64,000 nt of DNA from JAKPUX01 sp035353815 (GTDB taxonomy: Bacteria; Zhuqueibacterota; Zhuqueibacteria; Residuimicrobiales; Residuimicrobiaceae): contig DAOQAG010000012.1 in NCBI GenBank assembly GCA_035353815.1, forward strand, positions 39,968 through 103,967, given 5' to 3'. Made by a program: the position numbers and the translations under genes. This document shows positions 1 to 8,962 of this stretch, one piece after another. Each line of letters begins with the position of its first letter. The first letter of the stretch is position 1. The notes under the pieces are model-generated. The model ran no database searches. It was not told the DNA's origin and was given only the letters and a program-made list of their open reading frames with translations.

Positions 1-315
1 AAGCAGGGAGTAGAGAAAGAACATCCACATCATCGCGGAATAATCGGTTAGCTGCGAGATGTAGATCAACAGGCCGCCACCGATCAGTTGCAGCACGGCG
101 ATGACCTTCTCACTCGAAAAATAACGGTCGGCGAACTGGCCGCCAATAAAAGGGGCAATGATCGTGGCCAGGGGCAGCAGACTGTAGATGACGCCGATCT
201 GCATCCCGGTGAACTTGAGCGTATCTCCCAGATAGGCTGAAAGCACCGGTGACCACGCCCCCCAGATGGCATACTGTAAAAACATCATAATTCCCAGACG
301 AACCTTGACGCTCAT
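1..315 (-). CDS. MFS transporter, nucleoside-permease-like (5' part only)
   Basis: This is the N-terminal 105 residues of a major facilitator protein; the rest lies beyond the left edge. The start is the ATG at 315 (minus), preceded by GGAGG at good spacing. It reads MSVKVRLGIMMFLQYAIWGA and continues with hydrophobic helices around a loop 'GGQFADRYF', which matches the conserved loop between helices 2 and 3 of MFS carriers. The 'MFLQYAIWGAW' opening and 'IYSLLPLATIIAPFIGG' stretch resemble the NupG/nucleoside:H+ symporter branch. It lies 174 bp downstream of the P-type ATPase on the same strand. The substrate is inferred from resemblance only; a nucleoside hydrolase occurs far away at 45210. 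Confidence 0.75.
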   Translation of the reverse strand, partial: MSVKVRLGIMMFLQYAIWGAWSPVLSAYLGDTLKFTGMQIGVIYSLLPLATIIAPFIGGQFADRYFSSEKVIAVLQLIGGGLLIYISQLTDYSAMMWMFFLYSLL

Positions 316-394
316 GCGAACCTCCATCGTTTGGTGCATTCCTGAACCATCACAACAGGTGAATTAGCCTTTCGGCTTCGGATGATGCGGTACT

Positions 395-508
395 CTTCTG
401 CCGGCGCCGGCTTGTTCATCCGGCTGCCGGCTCAAGGCGGCGGTCAAGCGGCTGCCTGTACCCCACCCGGATTACGGCCTCCGGCTCTCTCAGCTGGCGA
501 CCGGCTTG
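395..508. repeat. Decayed GCCGG-rich repeat after the P-type ATPase gene
   Basis: Read on the minus strand, the last 19 bases of the ATPase gene including its stop (508 to 490) resemble a stretch 74 bp downstream (434 to 416, about 14 of 19 matches) and a further GCCGG-rich block at 414 to 395. The rest of the 316-489 gap shows no gene and no obvious U-tailed terminator. The similarity is weak and may be chance in GC-rich DNA. It is listed because clearer arrays with the same organisation occur elsewhere in the window. Confidence 0.3.
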
Positions 509-3327
509 ACGTTATAGCGGGTTCTCGGCCAAACCATTTTGGAAATCTCGCGGATCCATAGCACCGTGCTCGATACCGCGATGCAGATGATCCAGTCCTT
601 GAAGCTGAGCGGGACTGTCCCGAAGGCTTTTTGCAGGAAGGGCACGTAAAGGACCACCGCCTGCAGCAGGGCCGAGAGCAGGATCGCCAGCCAGATCCAG
701 AGGTTGCTGAAGAGATCCTTGAAGGCGCTGTCATAGCCCGAACGGCCGTTGAAGACATTGAAGAGCTGGAAAATGACCAGGACCGTGAAGGCCATGGTCT
801 GGGCGTAGGGGACACTCCCGCTGCCTTCGATCCATCCGCCGGGCAGACAATAGTCCATGACCAGAAGGGTGCCGATCCCCATGACCAGGCCGACGAGAAG
901 AATGCCGATCCACATATCGCGGTTGATGACGTGGGTCAGGGGATCGCGGGGCGGGCGCTTCATCAGGCGGCGGTCGGCCGGATCGACTCCGAGCGCCAGT
1001 GCCGGTGCGGCATCGGTCAGGAGATTAATCCAGAGAATCTGCACGGCGAGCAGCGGCGCCACGACAGATGAAGTTCCCTCCGCGTGCAGGCCGATCGCGC
1101 CGGCTAAAATCACGCCGAAGAACATGACGAAGACCTCTCCCATGTTGGAGGAGAGCAAATAGCGCAGGAATTTTTGGATGTTGGCAAAGATCGCCCGCCC
1201 CTCCTCGACCGCCGCGACGATGCTGGCAAAATTGTCGTCGGTCAGGATCATGTCGGCGGCGCCCTTGGACACATCGGTACCGGTGATGCCCATCGCCAGC
1301 CCGATATCGGCGCTCTTGAGCGCCGGAGCGTCATTGACGCCATCGCCGGTCATGGCGACGATCTCGCCGTTCGCCTTGAGGGCACGGACGATGCGCAATT
1401 TGTGCTCGGGCGCCACCCGGGCGTAGACCGAGGCCTCCCGCACCACCTCCTCGAGCTCGGCGTCGTTCATTTTTTGCAGCTCCGCCCCGGTGACGACGCG
1501 GCTGCCCTCGCTGCTGATGCCCAGCTCACGCGCGATCGCTGCCGCCGTTGCCGGATGATCCCCGGTGATCATCACCGAGCGCACTCCGGCAGCACGGGCG
1601 ACCTGCACCGCTTCGGCAGCCTCGGCGCGCGGCGGATCGATCATGCCGATCACACCGAGAAAAACGAACTGGCTCTCGACCTCATCGTCGCTCATCTCGC
1701 CGGTCACCTCGTCGAGGCGTACCGTGCGGAAGGCGACACCCAGGGTGCGCAGGGCTTCGCTGGCCAGCTTGTTGACGGCAGCGAGGATGTCCACGCGGCG
1801 CTCCGGCGTCAGCGGCTGCGCTTCATGGCCGACGCGCAGGTGCGAACAACGCGCGAGCAGCACATCGGGCGCTCCCTTGCACACCACCATGTAGCGGTCC
1901 TCATTCTCCATGTCGCGATGCGCTGTGCTCATCAGTTTGCGTTCGCTGCTGAAGGGAACCTCGCGCACGCGCGGGAAGCGCTCCGAAAGCTCAGCCTCGT
2001 TCCATCCGGCTTTGCGGGCGGCCACCAGCAGCGCCCCTTCGGTCGGATCGCCCTGGATCGCCCAGCCATTCTCGCTGTTGCGGATCAACCGGGCGTTGTT
2101 GGCCAGGTGCGCAGCGCGCAAGGCATGGCGCACCTCATCCCGGTGCGGGCCGTCACCCAATGGCTGGCCAGCGCATTCCAGGCTGCCGGCGGGCGCATAG
2201 CCGACCCCGGTGAGGGAGACCTCGCCGCCGGCGGTCACCACCTTGCGCACTGTCATCTCGTTCTTGGTCAGCGTCCCGGTCTTGTCCGAGCAGATCACGG
2301 TGGTGGAGCCCAGCGTCTCAACCGCGTTGAGCTTGCGGACGATGACATTGCGCCGGGCCATGCGTTCCATGCCCAGCGAGAGGACGATGGTGGTGATGGC
2401 GGTCAGCCCCTCCGGCACGGCGGCCACAGCCAGCGAGACGGCCAGCAGCAGCACATCGACCAGATCGACCCAGCTCTTCAGGTCCTCGAAGGCGAGAATC
2501 GTGGCGATGATGACCAGGGCGATGCCGATGATGACGATGCCGAGCATGCGCCCGACCCCGTCCAGTTCGCGCTGCAACGGCGTGCTCTCTTTTTCCGTCT
2601 CCTGCAGGGTCCCGGCGATTTTGCCGATTTCAGTCTTGCTGCCGGTGGCGGTGACCACCGCCCGGCCGCGGCCGCTGGTGACGGCCGTGCCGCTGAAGAG
2701 CATGTTGAACTGGTCGCCGATGCCGGTTTCGGTATCGAGATGGGAGTTGTCCTTGCTCACCGGCGCGCTCTCGCCGGTGAGGGCGGCCTCCGCCACCTTG
2801 AGCGCCACCGATTCGAGCACCCGGGCATCCGCAGGGATGGTGTCGCCCTCCTCGATAACCAGCAGGTCGCCGGGTACCAGTTCGCGGGCGGGAAGAATTT
2901 TTTGGGCGCCGTCGCGGAGCACACGGGCGGTGGCCGCGGACATGGCGGCCAGGGCGGCGATCGCCTGTTCGGCGCGGGCCTCCTGGAGATAGCCGAGAAC
3001 GCCATTGAGGATGACCACGGCGAGGATGGTGATGGCTTCGAAGGGGATGACGGTATCGCGTTCGATCAGCCAGGCGATGAAGGAGATGACCGTAGCGACG
3101 AGCAGCAGCACGGTGAGGGGGTCGCGGAACTGGGCGAGGAATTTTTTCCATGCCGGCTCGGTCGGGGCCTCCGGCAATTCATTGGCACCGTAGGTCTGTA
3201 ATCGCTCCGCAGCGGTGCTGCTGTCGAGGCCGCGTTTGGGATCGACGCGGAGGGTTTCAAGGGTATGCGCGGAGGTGAGGCGATAGGGGAGAAGCTCGGG
3301 AAACAGCAAGGATTCAGACATTTCCAT
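490..3327 (-). CDS. Calcium-type P-type ATPase (P2A, SERCA/PMR1-like)
   Basis: This 945-residue P-type ATPase probably exports Ca2+ (or Mn2+) across the inner membrane. It has an N-terminal cation-ATPase domain, the actuator motif LTGES, the phosphorylation motif DKTGTLT with aspartate at about residue 348, the hinge TGDGVNDAPALKSADIG, and a C-terminal membrane domain. The ion-site residues of the calcium subgroup are visible: PEGL in M4, SNMGE in M5 and NLLTD in M6. The reading frame is open further upstream, into the neighbouring lacI gene. I chose the ATG at 3327 (an alternative is 3321) because the protein family begins there and the extension has no homologous look. It is divergent from the LacI gene and has its own candidate promoter. 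A functional link with the sugar cluster is not evident. Confidence 0.93.
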   Translation of the reverse strand: MEMSESLLFPELLPYRLTSAHTLETLRVDPKRGLDSSTAAERLQTYGANELPEAPTEPAWKKFLAQFRDPLTVLLLVATVISFIAWLIERDTVIPFEAITILAVVILNGVLGYLQEARAEQAIAALAAMSAATARVLRDGAQKILPARELVPGDLLVIEEGDTIPADARVLESVALKVAEAALTGESAPVSKDNSHLDTETGIGDQFNMLFSGTAVTSGRGRAVVTATGSKTEIGKIAGTLQETEKESTPLQRELDGVGRMLGIVIIGIALVIIATILAFEDLKSWVDLVDVLLLAVSLAVAAVPEGLTAITTIVLSLGMERMARRNVIVRKLNAVETLGSTTVICSDKTGTLTKNEMTVRKVVTAGGEVSLTGVGYAPAGSLECAGQPLGDGPHRDEVRHALRAAHLANNARLIRNSENGWAIQGDPTEGALLVAARKAGWNEAELSERFPRVREVPFSSERKLMSTAHRDMENEDRYMVVCKGAPDVLLARCSHLRVGHEAQPLTPERRVDILAAVNKLASEALRTLGVAFRTVRLDEVTGEMSDDEVESQFVFLGVIGMIDPPRAEAAEAVQVARAAGVRSVMITGDHPATAAAIARELGISSEGSRVVTGAELQKMNDAELEEVVREASVYARVAPEHKLRIVRALKANGEIVAMTGDGVNDAPALKSADIGLAMGITGTDVSKGAADMILTDDNFASIVAAVEEGRAIFANIQKFLRYLLSSNMGEVFVMFFGVILAGAIGLHAEGTSSVVAPLLAVQILWINLLTDAAPALALGVDPADRRLMKRPPRDPLTHVINRDMWIGILLVGLVMGIGTLLVMDYCLPGGWIEGSGSVPYAQTMAFTVLVIFQLFNVFNGRSGYDSAFKDLFSNLWIWLAILLSALLQAVVLYVPFLQKAFGTVPLSFKDWIICIAVSSTVLWIREISKMVWPRTRYNVKPVAS

Positions 3328-3396
3328 TCCAGGGATAAGCGCAAGAAAGATTTGCCGCGGGAGGATCTCGGGTGGATCACGCGGCTTTATTTTTAT

Positions 3397-3426
3397 AATA
3401 TAGCGGTCTTTGGTGCATTTTTCCAA
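3397..3426 (-). promoter_or_regulatory. Candidate promoter of the P-type ATPase gene
   Basis: On the minus strand TTGGAA (3426-3421) and TATATT (3402-3397) are separated by 18 bp, in an AT-rich patch about 70 bp upstream of the ATPase start. This is a reasonable sigma-70-like match but not a strong one. Confidence 0.4.
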
Positions 3427-3537
3427 GAAGAATTTTTGGGAAACCAGTAGAGGGGGGGAGATACCTGGAGGTAAACCGGCACGCCGTGTATGGGGGGACA
3501 ATTGCGGCGCGAAAAAAACGAGAACTGAAAAAAGTGC

Positions 3538-3566
3538 TTGACAATGCCCGCGTGAATTGCTATACT
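3538..3566 (+). promoter_or_regulatory. Consensus sigma-70 promoter of the LacI-family gene
   Basis: TTGACA (3538-3543) and TATACT (3561-3566) are separated by exactly 17 bp, close to the ideal housekeeping promoter. It lies about 75 bp before the chosen start of the regulator. The operator core at 3575-3584 sits over the expected transcription start, as in autorepressed LacI-family genes. Confidence 0.8.
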
Positions 3567-3574
3567 TAATTGCG

Positions 3575-3584
3575 CAAACGTTTG
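3575..3584. promoter_or_regulatory. LacI-family operator core 1 (CAAACGTTTG)
   Basis: This is a perfect 10-bp palindrome with the central CG typical of LacI/GalR operators, eight bases after the -10 box of the regulator's own promoter. The same core recurs at 4757-4766 before the transporter operon. The position indicates autorepression. Confidence 0.75.
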
Positions 3585-3640
3585 TTCTTGAAATGCGGCC
3601 ACTTTTGTCGCGAACAAGCACAGCAACCGGACTCCTCCTC

Positions 3641-4669
3641 ATGTCCACTACCATCACCGATATCGCCACCCAGGCCCATTGTTCCGTCTCCACGGTCTCC
3701 CGGGTGCTCAGCAAACAGGCGAAAAAATACCGTATCAGCCGGGAAATGGAGGAGCGCATCCTGCAGGTGGCCCAGAAGCTGAATTACCGGCCCAACCATC
3801 TCGCCCGCGGGCTGCGTCTCAAGCAGAGTCAAACCATCGGCCTCGTAGTCCCGGACATCTCCAACCCCTTCTTCGCCTACGTCACCCGTATCATCCAGAC
3901 CTTCGCCTATAACGCCGGCTACAGCCTGATTGTCTGCAATACCGACGAAAACCTCCAAACCGAGATCGACCAGATCGAGCTACTGCGCAGCAAGGGCGTG
4001 GATGGCTTTATCATCATGCCCGTGGGGGTCCGCTATTCCCATCTCAAGGAACTGTTGGATGATGGCATCCCGCTGGTGCTCCTCGATCGTTGTTTCGATG
4101 AAATTCAGACTAACTCGGTCATTGTCAATGATTATAAAGGGGCTTTCGAGGCGGTGGAACACCTGCTCTCCGAAGGGCATACGCGGATTGCGATCGTGCA
4201 GGGGCTGGCGGAGACCCACACCAACCGCGCCCGTTTGCGGGGGTATCTCGATGCCCTGGCCAAATACGGCATCGCGCCCGATGAAAACCTGATTGTCGGC
4301 GATGATTTTCGCAAGAACAATGGCTATATCGAGACCAAAATTCTCCTGCGCCTGGAACAGCCTCCCAGCGCGATCTTTACCACCAGCGACCTGATCACCC
4401 TCGGCGCTCTACAGGCCATTCAGGAAGAAGGCTTCCTCATCCCGGAGGATATCTCGCTGGTCTCGTTCGATGACACCGATTTTGCACCCTTTTTATATGC
4501 CCCCTTGACCGCCGTCAGCCAACCCAAGGAACTGATGGGCGAGATCGCTGTCAAACTCCTCATCGAGGACCTGAAGAGCAAGGGGCAAAAAGAGAAAAAG
4601 CGTATCGTCCTGGAACCACAGCTGATCGTCCGCAAGTCCGTCGCGCACTGTCCTCCAATCGTCCACTGA
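3641..4669 (+). CDS. LacI/GalR-family transcriptional regulator
   Basis: This 342-residue repressor has an N-terminal LacI helix-turn-helix (TITDIATQAHCSVSTVSRVL, residues about 4-23), a hinge helix ending in 'NHLARGLRLKQS', and a periplasmic-binding-protein-like sugar domain starting at 'TIGLVVPDISNPFFA'. The C-terminal part contains 'ISLVSFDDTDFAPFLYAPLTAV', a standard LacI-family block. I chose the ATG at 3641 because it places the HTH at the usual position; no good Shine-Dalgarno is visible and the frame is open upstream. Its effector is probably a sugar or oligosaccharide released by the cluster. It likely represses itself and the operon from 4793, since both carry the same operator core. 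Confidence 0.92.
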   Translation: MSTTITDIATQAHCSVSTVSRVLSKQAKKYRISREMEERILQVAQKLNYRPNHLARGLRLKQSQTIGLVVPDISNPFFAYVTRIIQTFAYNAGYSLIVCNTDENLQTEIDQIELLRSKGVDGFIIMPVGVRYSHLKELLDDGIPLVLLDRCFDEIQTNSVIVNDYKGAFEAVEHLLSEGHTRIAIVQGLAETHTNRARLRGYLDALAKYGIAPDENLIVGDDFRKNNGYIETKILLRLEQPPSAIFTTSDLITLGALQAIQEEGFLIPEDISLVSFDDTDFAPFLYAPLTAVSQPKELMGEIAVKLLIEDLKSKGQKEKKRIVLEPQLIVRKSVAHCPPIVH

Positions 4670-4756
4670 ATCCATAGACCTGAATCCAGACTGAAAAGCA
4701 AAGCCGGACCGCGAGTTGAGAAAACCCATTCAGGACATGACGCCATATCTGTTGCA

Positions 4757-4766
4757 CAAACGTTTG
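4757..4766. promoter_or_regulatory. LacI-family operator core 2 (CAAACGTTTG)
   Basis: This is the same 10-bp palindrome as at 3575-3584, 27 bp before the start of the first transporter-operon gene. No convincing -35/-10 pair accompanies it. The preceding 90 bp (4670-4756) hold no gene. The pair of sites, about 1.2 kb apart, could allow looping. Confidence 0.7.
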
Positions 4767-4792
4767 CACATCAAACGCTTTGAGGCCCGATC

Positions 4793-5653
4793 ATGAAAGC
4801 TCGATTCCACCTTGCCACCCTGGCCCTGCTGCTCGGCGCTGCCGCCTCCTTTCACTGCAGCGACGACAACGCCGATCTCCTCGCTCCCTATGCCGGCAGC
4901 CGCCCCTTCCACTGGCTGCGCGTGACCAAAAACAGCACCCCCGACCTGCAATGGCTCGGCGGCCGCATCGCCGCCGCCGGCGTCAACAAGGGCCGTAAAG
5001 CCGCCCTCGACCAGAGCCTGATCTGGCTGCGCACATCCGATGCCAATTCCATCGGATCCTGGATCACCTTCGGACAGAACACCGACACCGCCCGCATCCT
5101 CCAGTACGGCGGCACTCCCGCAACCGCCCTCACCGACTCCGCGGAATACACCTTCTGGCTGGCCGACAAGGCGGCTTTCGCTGCCGGCCTCGATAGCAGC
5201 CATCGCGATGCCAATAACTTCATCGATACCACCTTCGTCATGAGCGTCCTGGTCAAGGGCAAAATCGGTGGCGAAAAAAACGCCCTGGGTAAGGAGATCG
5301 TCAACATCACCATCCAGCGCAATGAGACCATGCTCGAGGACAGCTATACCCTCTCCTGGACTCCCGCTGATCTGCCTTTTCGCCAGATCGCCGTCCGCAC
5401 CAATTCCCTAGGCGGCTTCACCGATCTGATCTGGCATATCGTCACACCCGATTCCCTGGCCGATAATATCTATCCCCCCCTCAAGATCGGCCAGGCCCCC
5501 TTGGGCAGCGAAGAGGCCGTCGCCTGGCCGGAAACCGGCTTCGTCAAGAACAAGGTCCAGATCCTGTGGATGACCAACAGCAAGTGGAAGGTCAATAATT
5601 TCAGCCCCAGCGCGACCGGATACGCCTGGCTGAGACTCTACCCCTTTGAATGA
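4793..5653 (+). CDS. Secreted protein of unknown function, possible lipoprotein
   Basis: This is a 286-residue protein with an N-terminal signal (MKARFHLATLALLLGAAASF) and cysteine at residue 22. The residues before the cysteine (SFH) are not a canonical lipobox, so lipidation is uncertain. The mature part has no motif I recognise; it is rich in Trp, Asn and Asp and looks like a beta-rich extracytoplasmic domain. It is the first gene after the second LacI operator and its stop is followed 25 bp later by the sugar-binding protein gene, so it is probably co-transcribed with the transporter. A glycan-binding or accessory role is inference from position alone. Confidence 0.75.
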   Translation: MKARFHLATLALLLGAAASFHCSDDNADLLAPYAGSRPFHWLRVTKNSTPDLQWLGGRIAAAGVNKGRKAALDQSLIWLRTSDANSIGSWITFGQNTDTARILQYGGTPATALTDSAEYTFWLADKAAFAAGLDSSHRDANNFIDTTFVMSVLVKGKIGGEKNALGKEIVNITIQRNETMLEDSYTLSWTPADLPFRQIAVRTNSLGGFTDLIWHIVTPDSLADNIYPPLKIGQAPLGSEEAVAWPETGFVKNKVQILWMTNSKWKVNNFSPSATGYAWLRLYPFE

Positions 5654-5678
5654 TCGGTATATCACGAAAGGCAAGCGC

Positions 5679-7013
5679 GTGAAAAAATGGAGTGCTCTCG
5701 CATTTGTACTGGGTCTCGCTCTCTGGTGTCAGTGCGGCAAGAAGGAACCTGCGATTACTGCCGGCAAAACCACCGTCACCTTCTGGCACAGTTTCGTCTC
5801 TTCAACCGTCCCGGCGCTCAATGAACTCATCGCCAAATTCGAGCAGGAAAATCCGGACATCCAGATCCGCGCCCAGTATATCCCCACCGGCGACGCTCTG
5901 ATCCAGAAACTCATCACTTCGGTGCAAAGCAAAACCGCCCCCGATATCTCCTGGGTCCATTCGGACTATCTCGAAGACCTCGTCGAGGCCGGCGCCATCT
6001 ACAAGATGGCCGAATTCATTGACGGTCCGGACGGCTTGAGTCCAGCTGAAATGGCCCAGATCTACCCGGCGCTGATCCAGTATGCCTCCTGGCGCGGCAC
6101 CCTCTACAGCCTGCCGATGGAGGCGACCAATCTCGCCCTCCTCTACAACAAGGACCTCTTCCGCAAGGCCGGCCTTGATCCGGCCCAACCGCCCCGGGAC
6201 TGGGACGAGCTGGTCGCCTGTGCGAAAAAACTTACCACCGACACCGACGGTGATGGCAAACAGGAACAGGTGGGCTTTTTTCTGCCGATCTTTCCCGCCA
6301 CCGGCCCGCTCGGCGGCTGGATGGTCTGGCAATGGCTGCCTTTCCTCTGGCAAGCGGGCGGCGAGATCATCAATCCGGAGCAGACCGCGGTCCTTTATGA
6401 CGGCCCGGCGGGCGTGGCGGCCCTCACCCTCTGGCAAAACATCTACCAGGAGCTGAAGCTGAGCACCTACACCACCGACTATGACGTCGCCTTCGCCTCG
6501 CAGCGGCTGGCTATGGCTCTCGACGGCCCCTGGAACCTGCCGCGCTACAAAACGCTGCTGCAGAATTTCGACTGGGGCTTCGCCCCGCTGCCGCAAGGGC
6601 CGAAACAAAAGGCGACGATCATCGGCGGCGAATATCTGACCATTTTCAAACAGAGCAAGAATCCGGCGGCCGCCTGGAAATTCATCAAATGGATCATCCA
6701 GCCGCAAAATCAGGCCTATTGGGCGATGAAGTCGAGCTATCTGCCCATCAATCGTAAGGTTCTCGAGGTGCCGGAATTCCAGGCCTATCTGGCTGCGAAT
6801 CCCAATTTCAAGGTTTTTGTCGATGAGCTGGAGTACAGCATGGCCTCGCGTCCGATCGACTACAATGGCTTGCAGATCACCCGCCATGTCGCCGAAGCGT
6901 TGGAGCGGGCAACCGTCGGCAAGATCGATCCGGCCACGGCCTTACGAGAATCGTCCGCCAAGTCGAACGCTCTGCTGGCCGCCAGGACTCAAACCGGCAG
7001 CGCGAGGCCCTGA
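5679..7013 (+). CDS. ABC transporter sugar-binding lipoprotein (family 1)
   Basis: This is a 444-residue extracellular solute-binding protein. The GTG at 5679 is chosen: it gives a short basic n-region (VKKW), a hydrophobic core and a cysteine pair (CQC), and has GAAAGG upstream. An in-frame TTG at 5646 would overlap the previous gene and spoil the signal peptide. Family features include 'TVTFWHSF' at the mature N-terminus, 'AAWKFIKWIIQPQNQAYW' and 'SSYLPI' near the C-terminus, as in UgpB/MalE-type proteins. It would deliver oligosaccharides to the permeases that follow. A close paralogue lies at 46120. Confidence 0.93.
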   Translation: MKKWSALAFVLGLALWCQCGKKEPAITAGKTTVTFWHSFVSSTVPALNELIAKFEQENPDIQIRAQYIPTGDALIQKLITSVQSKTAPDISWVHSDYLEDLVEAGAIYKMAEFIDGPDGLSPAEMAQIYPALIQYASWRGTLYSLPMEATNLALLYNKDLFRKAGLDPAQPPRDWDELVACAKKLTTDTDGDGKQEQVGFFLPIFPATGPLGGWMVWQWLPFLWQAGGEIINPEQTAVLYDGPAGVAALTLWQNIYQELKLSTYTTDYDVAFASQRLAMALDGPWNLPRYKTLLQNFDWGFAPLPQGPKQKATIIGGEYLTIFKQSKNPAAAWKFIKWIIQPQNQAYWAMKSSYLPINRKVLEVPEFQAYLAANPNFKVFVDELEYSMASRPIDYNGLQITRHVAEALERATVGKIDPATALRESSAKSNALLAARTQTGSARP

Positions 7014-7017
7014 TCGC

Positions 7018-7911
7018 ATGGCACCCAGCCGGACCTACACTGCTTCGGCACGGAAAAAGGAGGGGCTCAGCGCCCTGCTCTTTCTTTCGCCGACCCTGGT
7101 CATTTTTTCGACCTTCGTCCTCTTTCCGGTGCTCTTTTCGTTCTACCTGAGCTTTCATCAGTGGAACATGTTCAGCGCGCAGCAGGCGTTTGTCGGCCTG
7201 GCCAATTACACCCGCATGTTCCGGGATCCGGAATTCTGGTCGGTTCTGAAAAATACCCTGATCTACACCGTCGGCACCGTGCCGCTGAACATGGCCCTTT
7301 CGCTGCTGGTCGCTTACCTGCTGAACCAAAAGCTCGCCGGCAAGAAATTTCTGCGCACGGCGTTCTTTGCACCGGTGATCATCTCGCCGGTCGCCGCAGC
7401 GGTGATCTGGCGCTGGATGTACGATCCCAATTTTGGCCTGGTCAATTATTTTCTCACCCTGGTGGGGATCAAGGGGCCCAACTGGCTCAACGAGCCCCAT
7501 TCGGCGATGTTCGCCTTGATCCTCATGGCGGTCTGGAAAACCCTCGGCTTTAATATGGTGCTCTTTTCGGCCGGACTTCAGGGCATCCCTGATACCTATT
7601 ACGAAGCCGCGGAGATCGACGGCGCCGGGGCCTGGACGAAATTCTGGCGGATCACCATCCCCCTGCTCAGCCCGACGACCTTTTTTATCATGGTGATGTC
7701 GATCATCGGCTCGTTCCAGGCCTTTGATGTCGTCTACGTTCTCACCTCGGGCGGCCCGATGGGGGCGACCAAGGTCCTGGTCTTTTATCTCTACGAGCAG
7801 GCCTTTAAATTCTTCGAAATGGGCTACGCTTCGGCTGTCGCCTATTTCCTCTTTCTGCTGCTGATCGTTCTGACGCTGCTGCAGATCCGCTTGATGAAAT
7901 CCAAAATTTGA
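7018..7911 (+). CDS. Sugar ABC transporter permease, MalF/UgpA type
   Basis: This 297-residue inner-membrane permease has about six hydrophobic helices and the EAA loop 'YYEAAEIDGAGAWTKFWRITIP', which contacts the transporter ATPase. The start ATG at 7018 is 4 bp after the binding-protein stop, implying translational coupling. The tail 'GYASAVAYFLFLLLIVLTLLQIRL' is typical of UgpA-like proteins. With the next gene it forms the membrane heterodimer. No ATP-binding subunit is encoded in the window, so a shared MsmX/UgpC-like ATPase elsewhere is expected. Confidence 0.95.
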   Translation: MAPSRTYTASARKKEGLSALLFLSPTLVIFSTFVLFPVLFSFYLSFHQWNMFSAQQAFVGLANYTRMFRDPEFWSVLKNTLIYTVGTVPLNMALSLLVAYLLNQKLAGKKFLRTAFFAPVIISPVAAAVIWRWMYDPNFGLVNYFLTLVGIKGPNWLNEPHSAMFALILMAVWKTLGFNMVLFSAGLQGIPDTYYEAAEIDGAGAWTKFWRITIPLLSPTTFFIMVMSIIGSFQAFDVVYVLTSGGPMGATKVLVFYLYEQAFKFFEMGYASAVAYFLFLLLIVLTLLQIRLMKSKI

Positions 7912-7919
7912 CGGAAGCC

Positions 7920-8762
7920 ATGCCCAGCTACCCAGCCAAAATAGCCTTCTCCATGCGGCGCCTGCTCTATTACATCCTCATCTACGCCGCGGCCCTGGCT
8001 ACCCTCGCACCTTTTATCTGGATGGTGCTGACCTCTGTCAAGGATCTCAACGAGATCTTTGTCTATCCGCCTAAATGGATGCCGGCCAAATTTCACTTCG
8101 AGAACTATCTCCGCGCCTTCCAGGCTGCCCCCTTCGGCCGCTATTATCTCAACAGCCTCCTGGTGGCGGTGAGCGTCACGCTGGGACAGCTCATCACCTG
8201 TTCCATGGCGGCCTTCGCCTTTGCGCGGCTGCAGTTCAAGGGACGCGAGGTCCTCTTTTTGCTCTTTCTCGGCACGATGATGATCCCCGGCCAGGTCACC
8301 ATGATCCCCACCTTCATGATCCTGCACTGGATCGGCTGGATCGACAGCTACAAGGCGCTCATCGTCCCCGGGCTGGCCTCGGCCTTCGGCACCTTTTTGC
8401 TGCGGCAGTTCTTCATGACCATCCCCAAAGAGCTGGAGGAGGCGGCGTACATCGACGGCTGCAGCCGCTGGCGGGTGCTCTGGAACATCATCATTCCGCT
8501 CTCCAAGCCGGCCCTGGCCACCCTTTCGATCTTTACCTTCATGGGCGTATTCAATGATTTCATGTGGGCCCTGATCGTCACCAGCTCGGAAGAGCTGCGC
8601 ACGGTGCAGCTGGGGCTGGCGATCTTTCGCGACCGCTATCTTACGGAATGGGATCTGATGATGGCGGGATCGGTCACTGCGACCCTGCCGATTCTGATCG
8701 TCTTCTTTTTTGCCCAAAAATATTTCATCAAGGGTATTACCCTGTCCGGCCTGAAAGAATGA
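7920..8762 (+). CDS. Sugar ABC transporter permease, MalG/UgpE type
   Basis: This is a 280-residue permease, second half of the transporter. The EAA loop 'ELEEAAYIDGCSRWRVLWNI' and the closing 'KYFIKGITLSGLKE' (MalG-like C-terminus) are diagnostic. The ATG at 7920 has GGAAG four bases upstream; an in-frame TTG at 7908 overlaps the previous gene and is less likely. It ends at 8762, overlapping by the ATGA motif with a small ORF. Confidence 0.95.
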   Translation: MPSYPAKIAFSMRRLLYYILIYAAALATLAPFIWMVLTSVKDLNEIFVYPPKWMPAKFHFENYLRAFQAAPFGRYYLNSLLVAVSVTLGQLITCSMAAFAFARLQFKGREVLFLLFLGTMMIPGQVTMIPTFMILHWIGWIDSYKALIVPGLASAFGTFLLRQFFMTIPKELEEAAYIDGCSRWRVLWNIIIPLSKPALATLSIFTFMGVFNDFMWALIVTSSEELRTVQLGLAIFRDRYLTEWDLMMAGSVTATLPILIVFFFAQKYFIKGITLSGLKE

Positions 8763-8920
8763 GGCCGCGTTCCAAGGATGCCGGCGGGATCGCGGCGCTG
8801 GCGCTCTCTGTCATGGCAAGTTCGTGTGGATGTTCGGTTGGTGCACAGGCGCACCCGTCCTTAATCGACTCCAAGGAGGTGATGCAGCTGGCGTATGTAC
8901 AGATCGCTGGGGGTATCTAA
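8759..8920 (+). CDS. Possible 53-residue lipoprotein-like small ORF
   Basis: The ORF starts with an ATGA overlap on the permease stop and encodes an alanine/serine-rich N-terminus containing 'LSVMASSCGC', which resembles a lipoprotein signal, then about 25 further residues. The tight coupling and signal-like composition argue for a real product or the remnant of a longer lipoprotein gene. The small size and lack of a recognisable family argue against. From its end to the next gene (8921-8962) there is only leader sequence with GGAGG. Confidence 0.3.
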   Translation: MRPRSKDAGGIAALALSVMASSCGCSVGAQAHPSLIDSKEVMQLAYVQIAGGI

Positions 8921-8962
8921 ATCACAGGCAAAGCCGCAGCAAAACATGTTGGGAGGTATGCA

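Noticed and set aside
1174..3201. A long open frame of 675 codons on the plus strand
   Set aside because: It lies antisense to the well-conserved P-type ATPase, has His/Gly/Asp-rich composition typical of shadow frames in GC-rich DNA, and shows no domain.
3328..3759. N-terminal extension of the P-type ATPase into the regulator gene
   Set aside because: The frame is open but overlaps the LacI promoter and HTH coding region and extends beyond the family's usual start.
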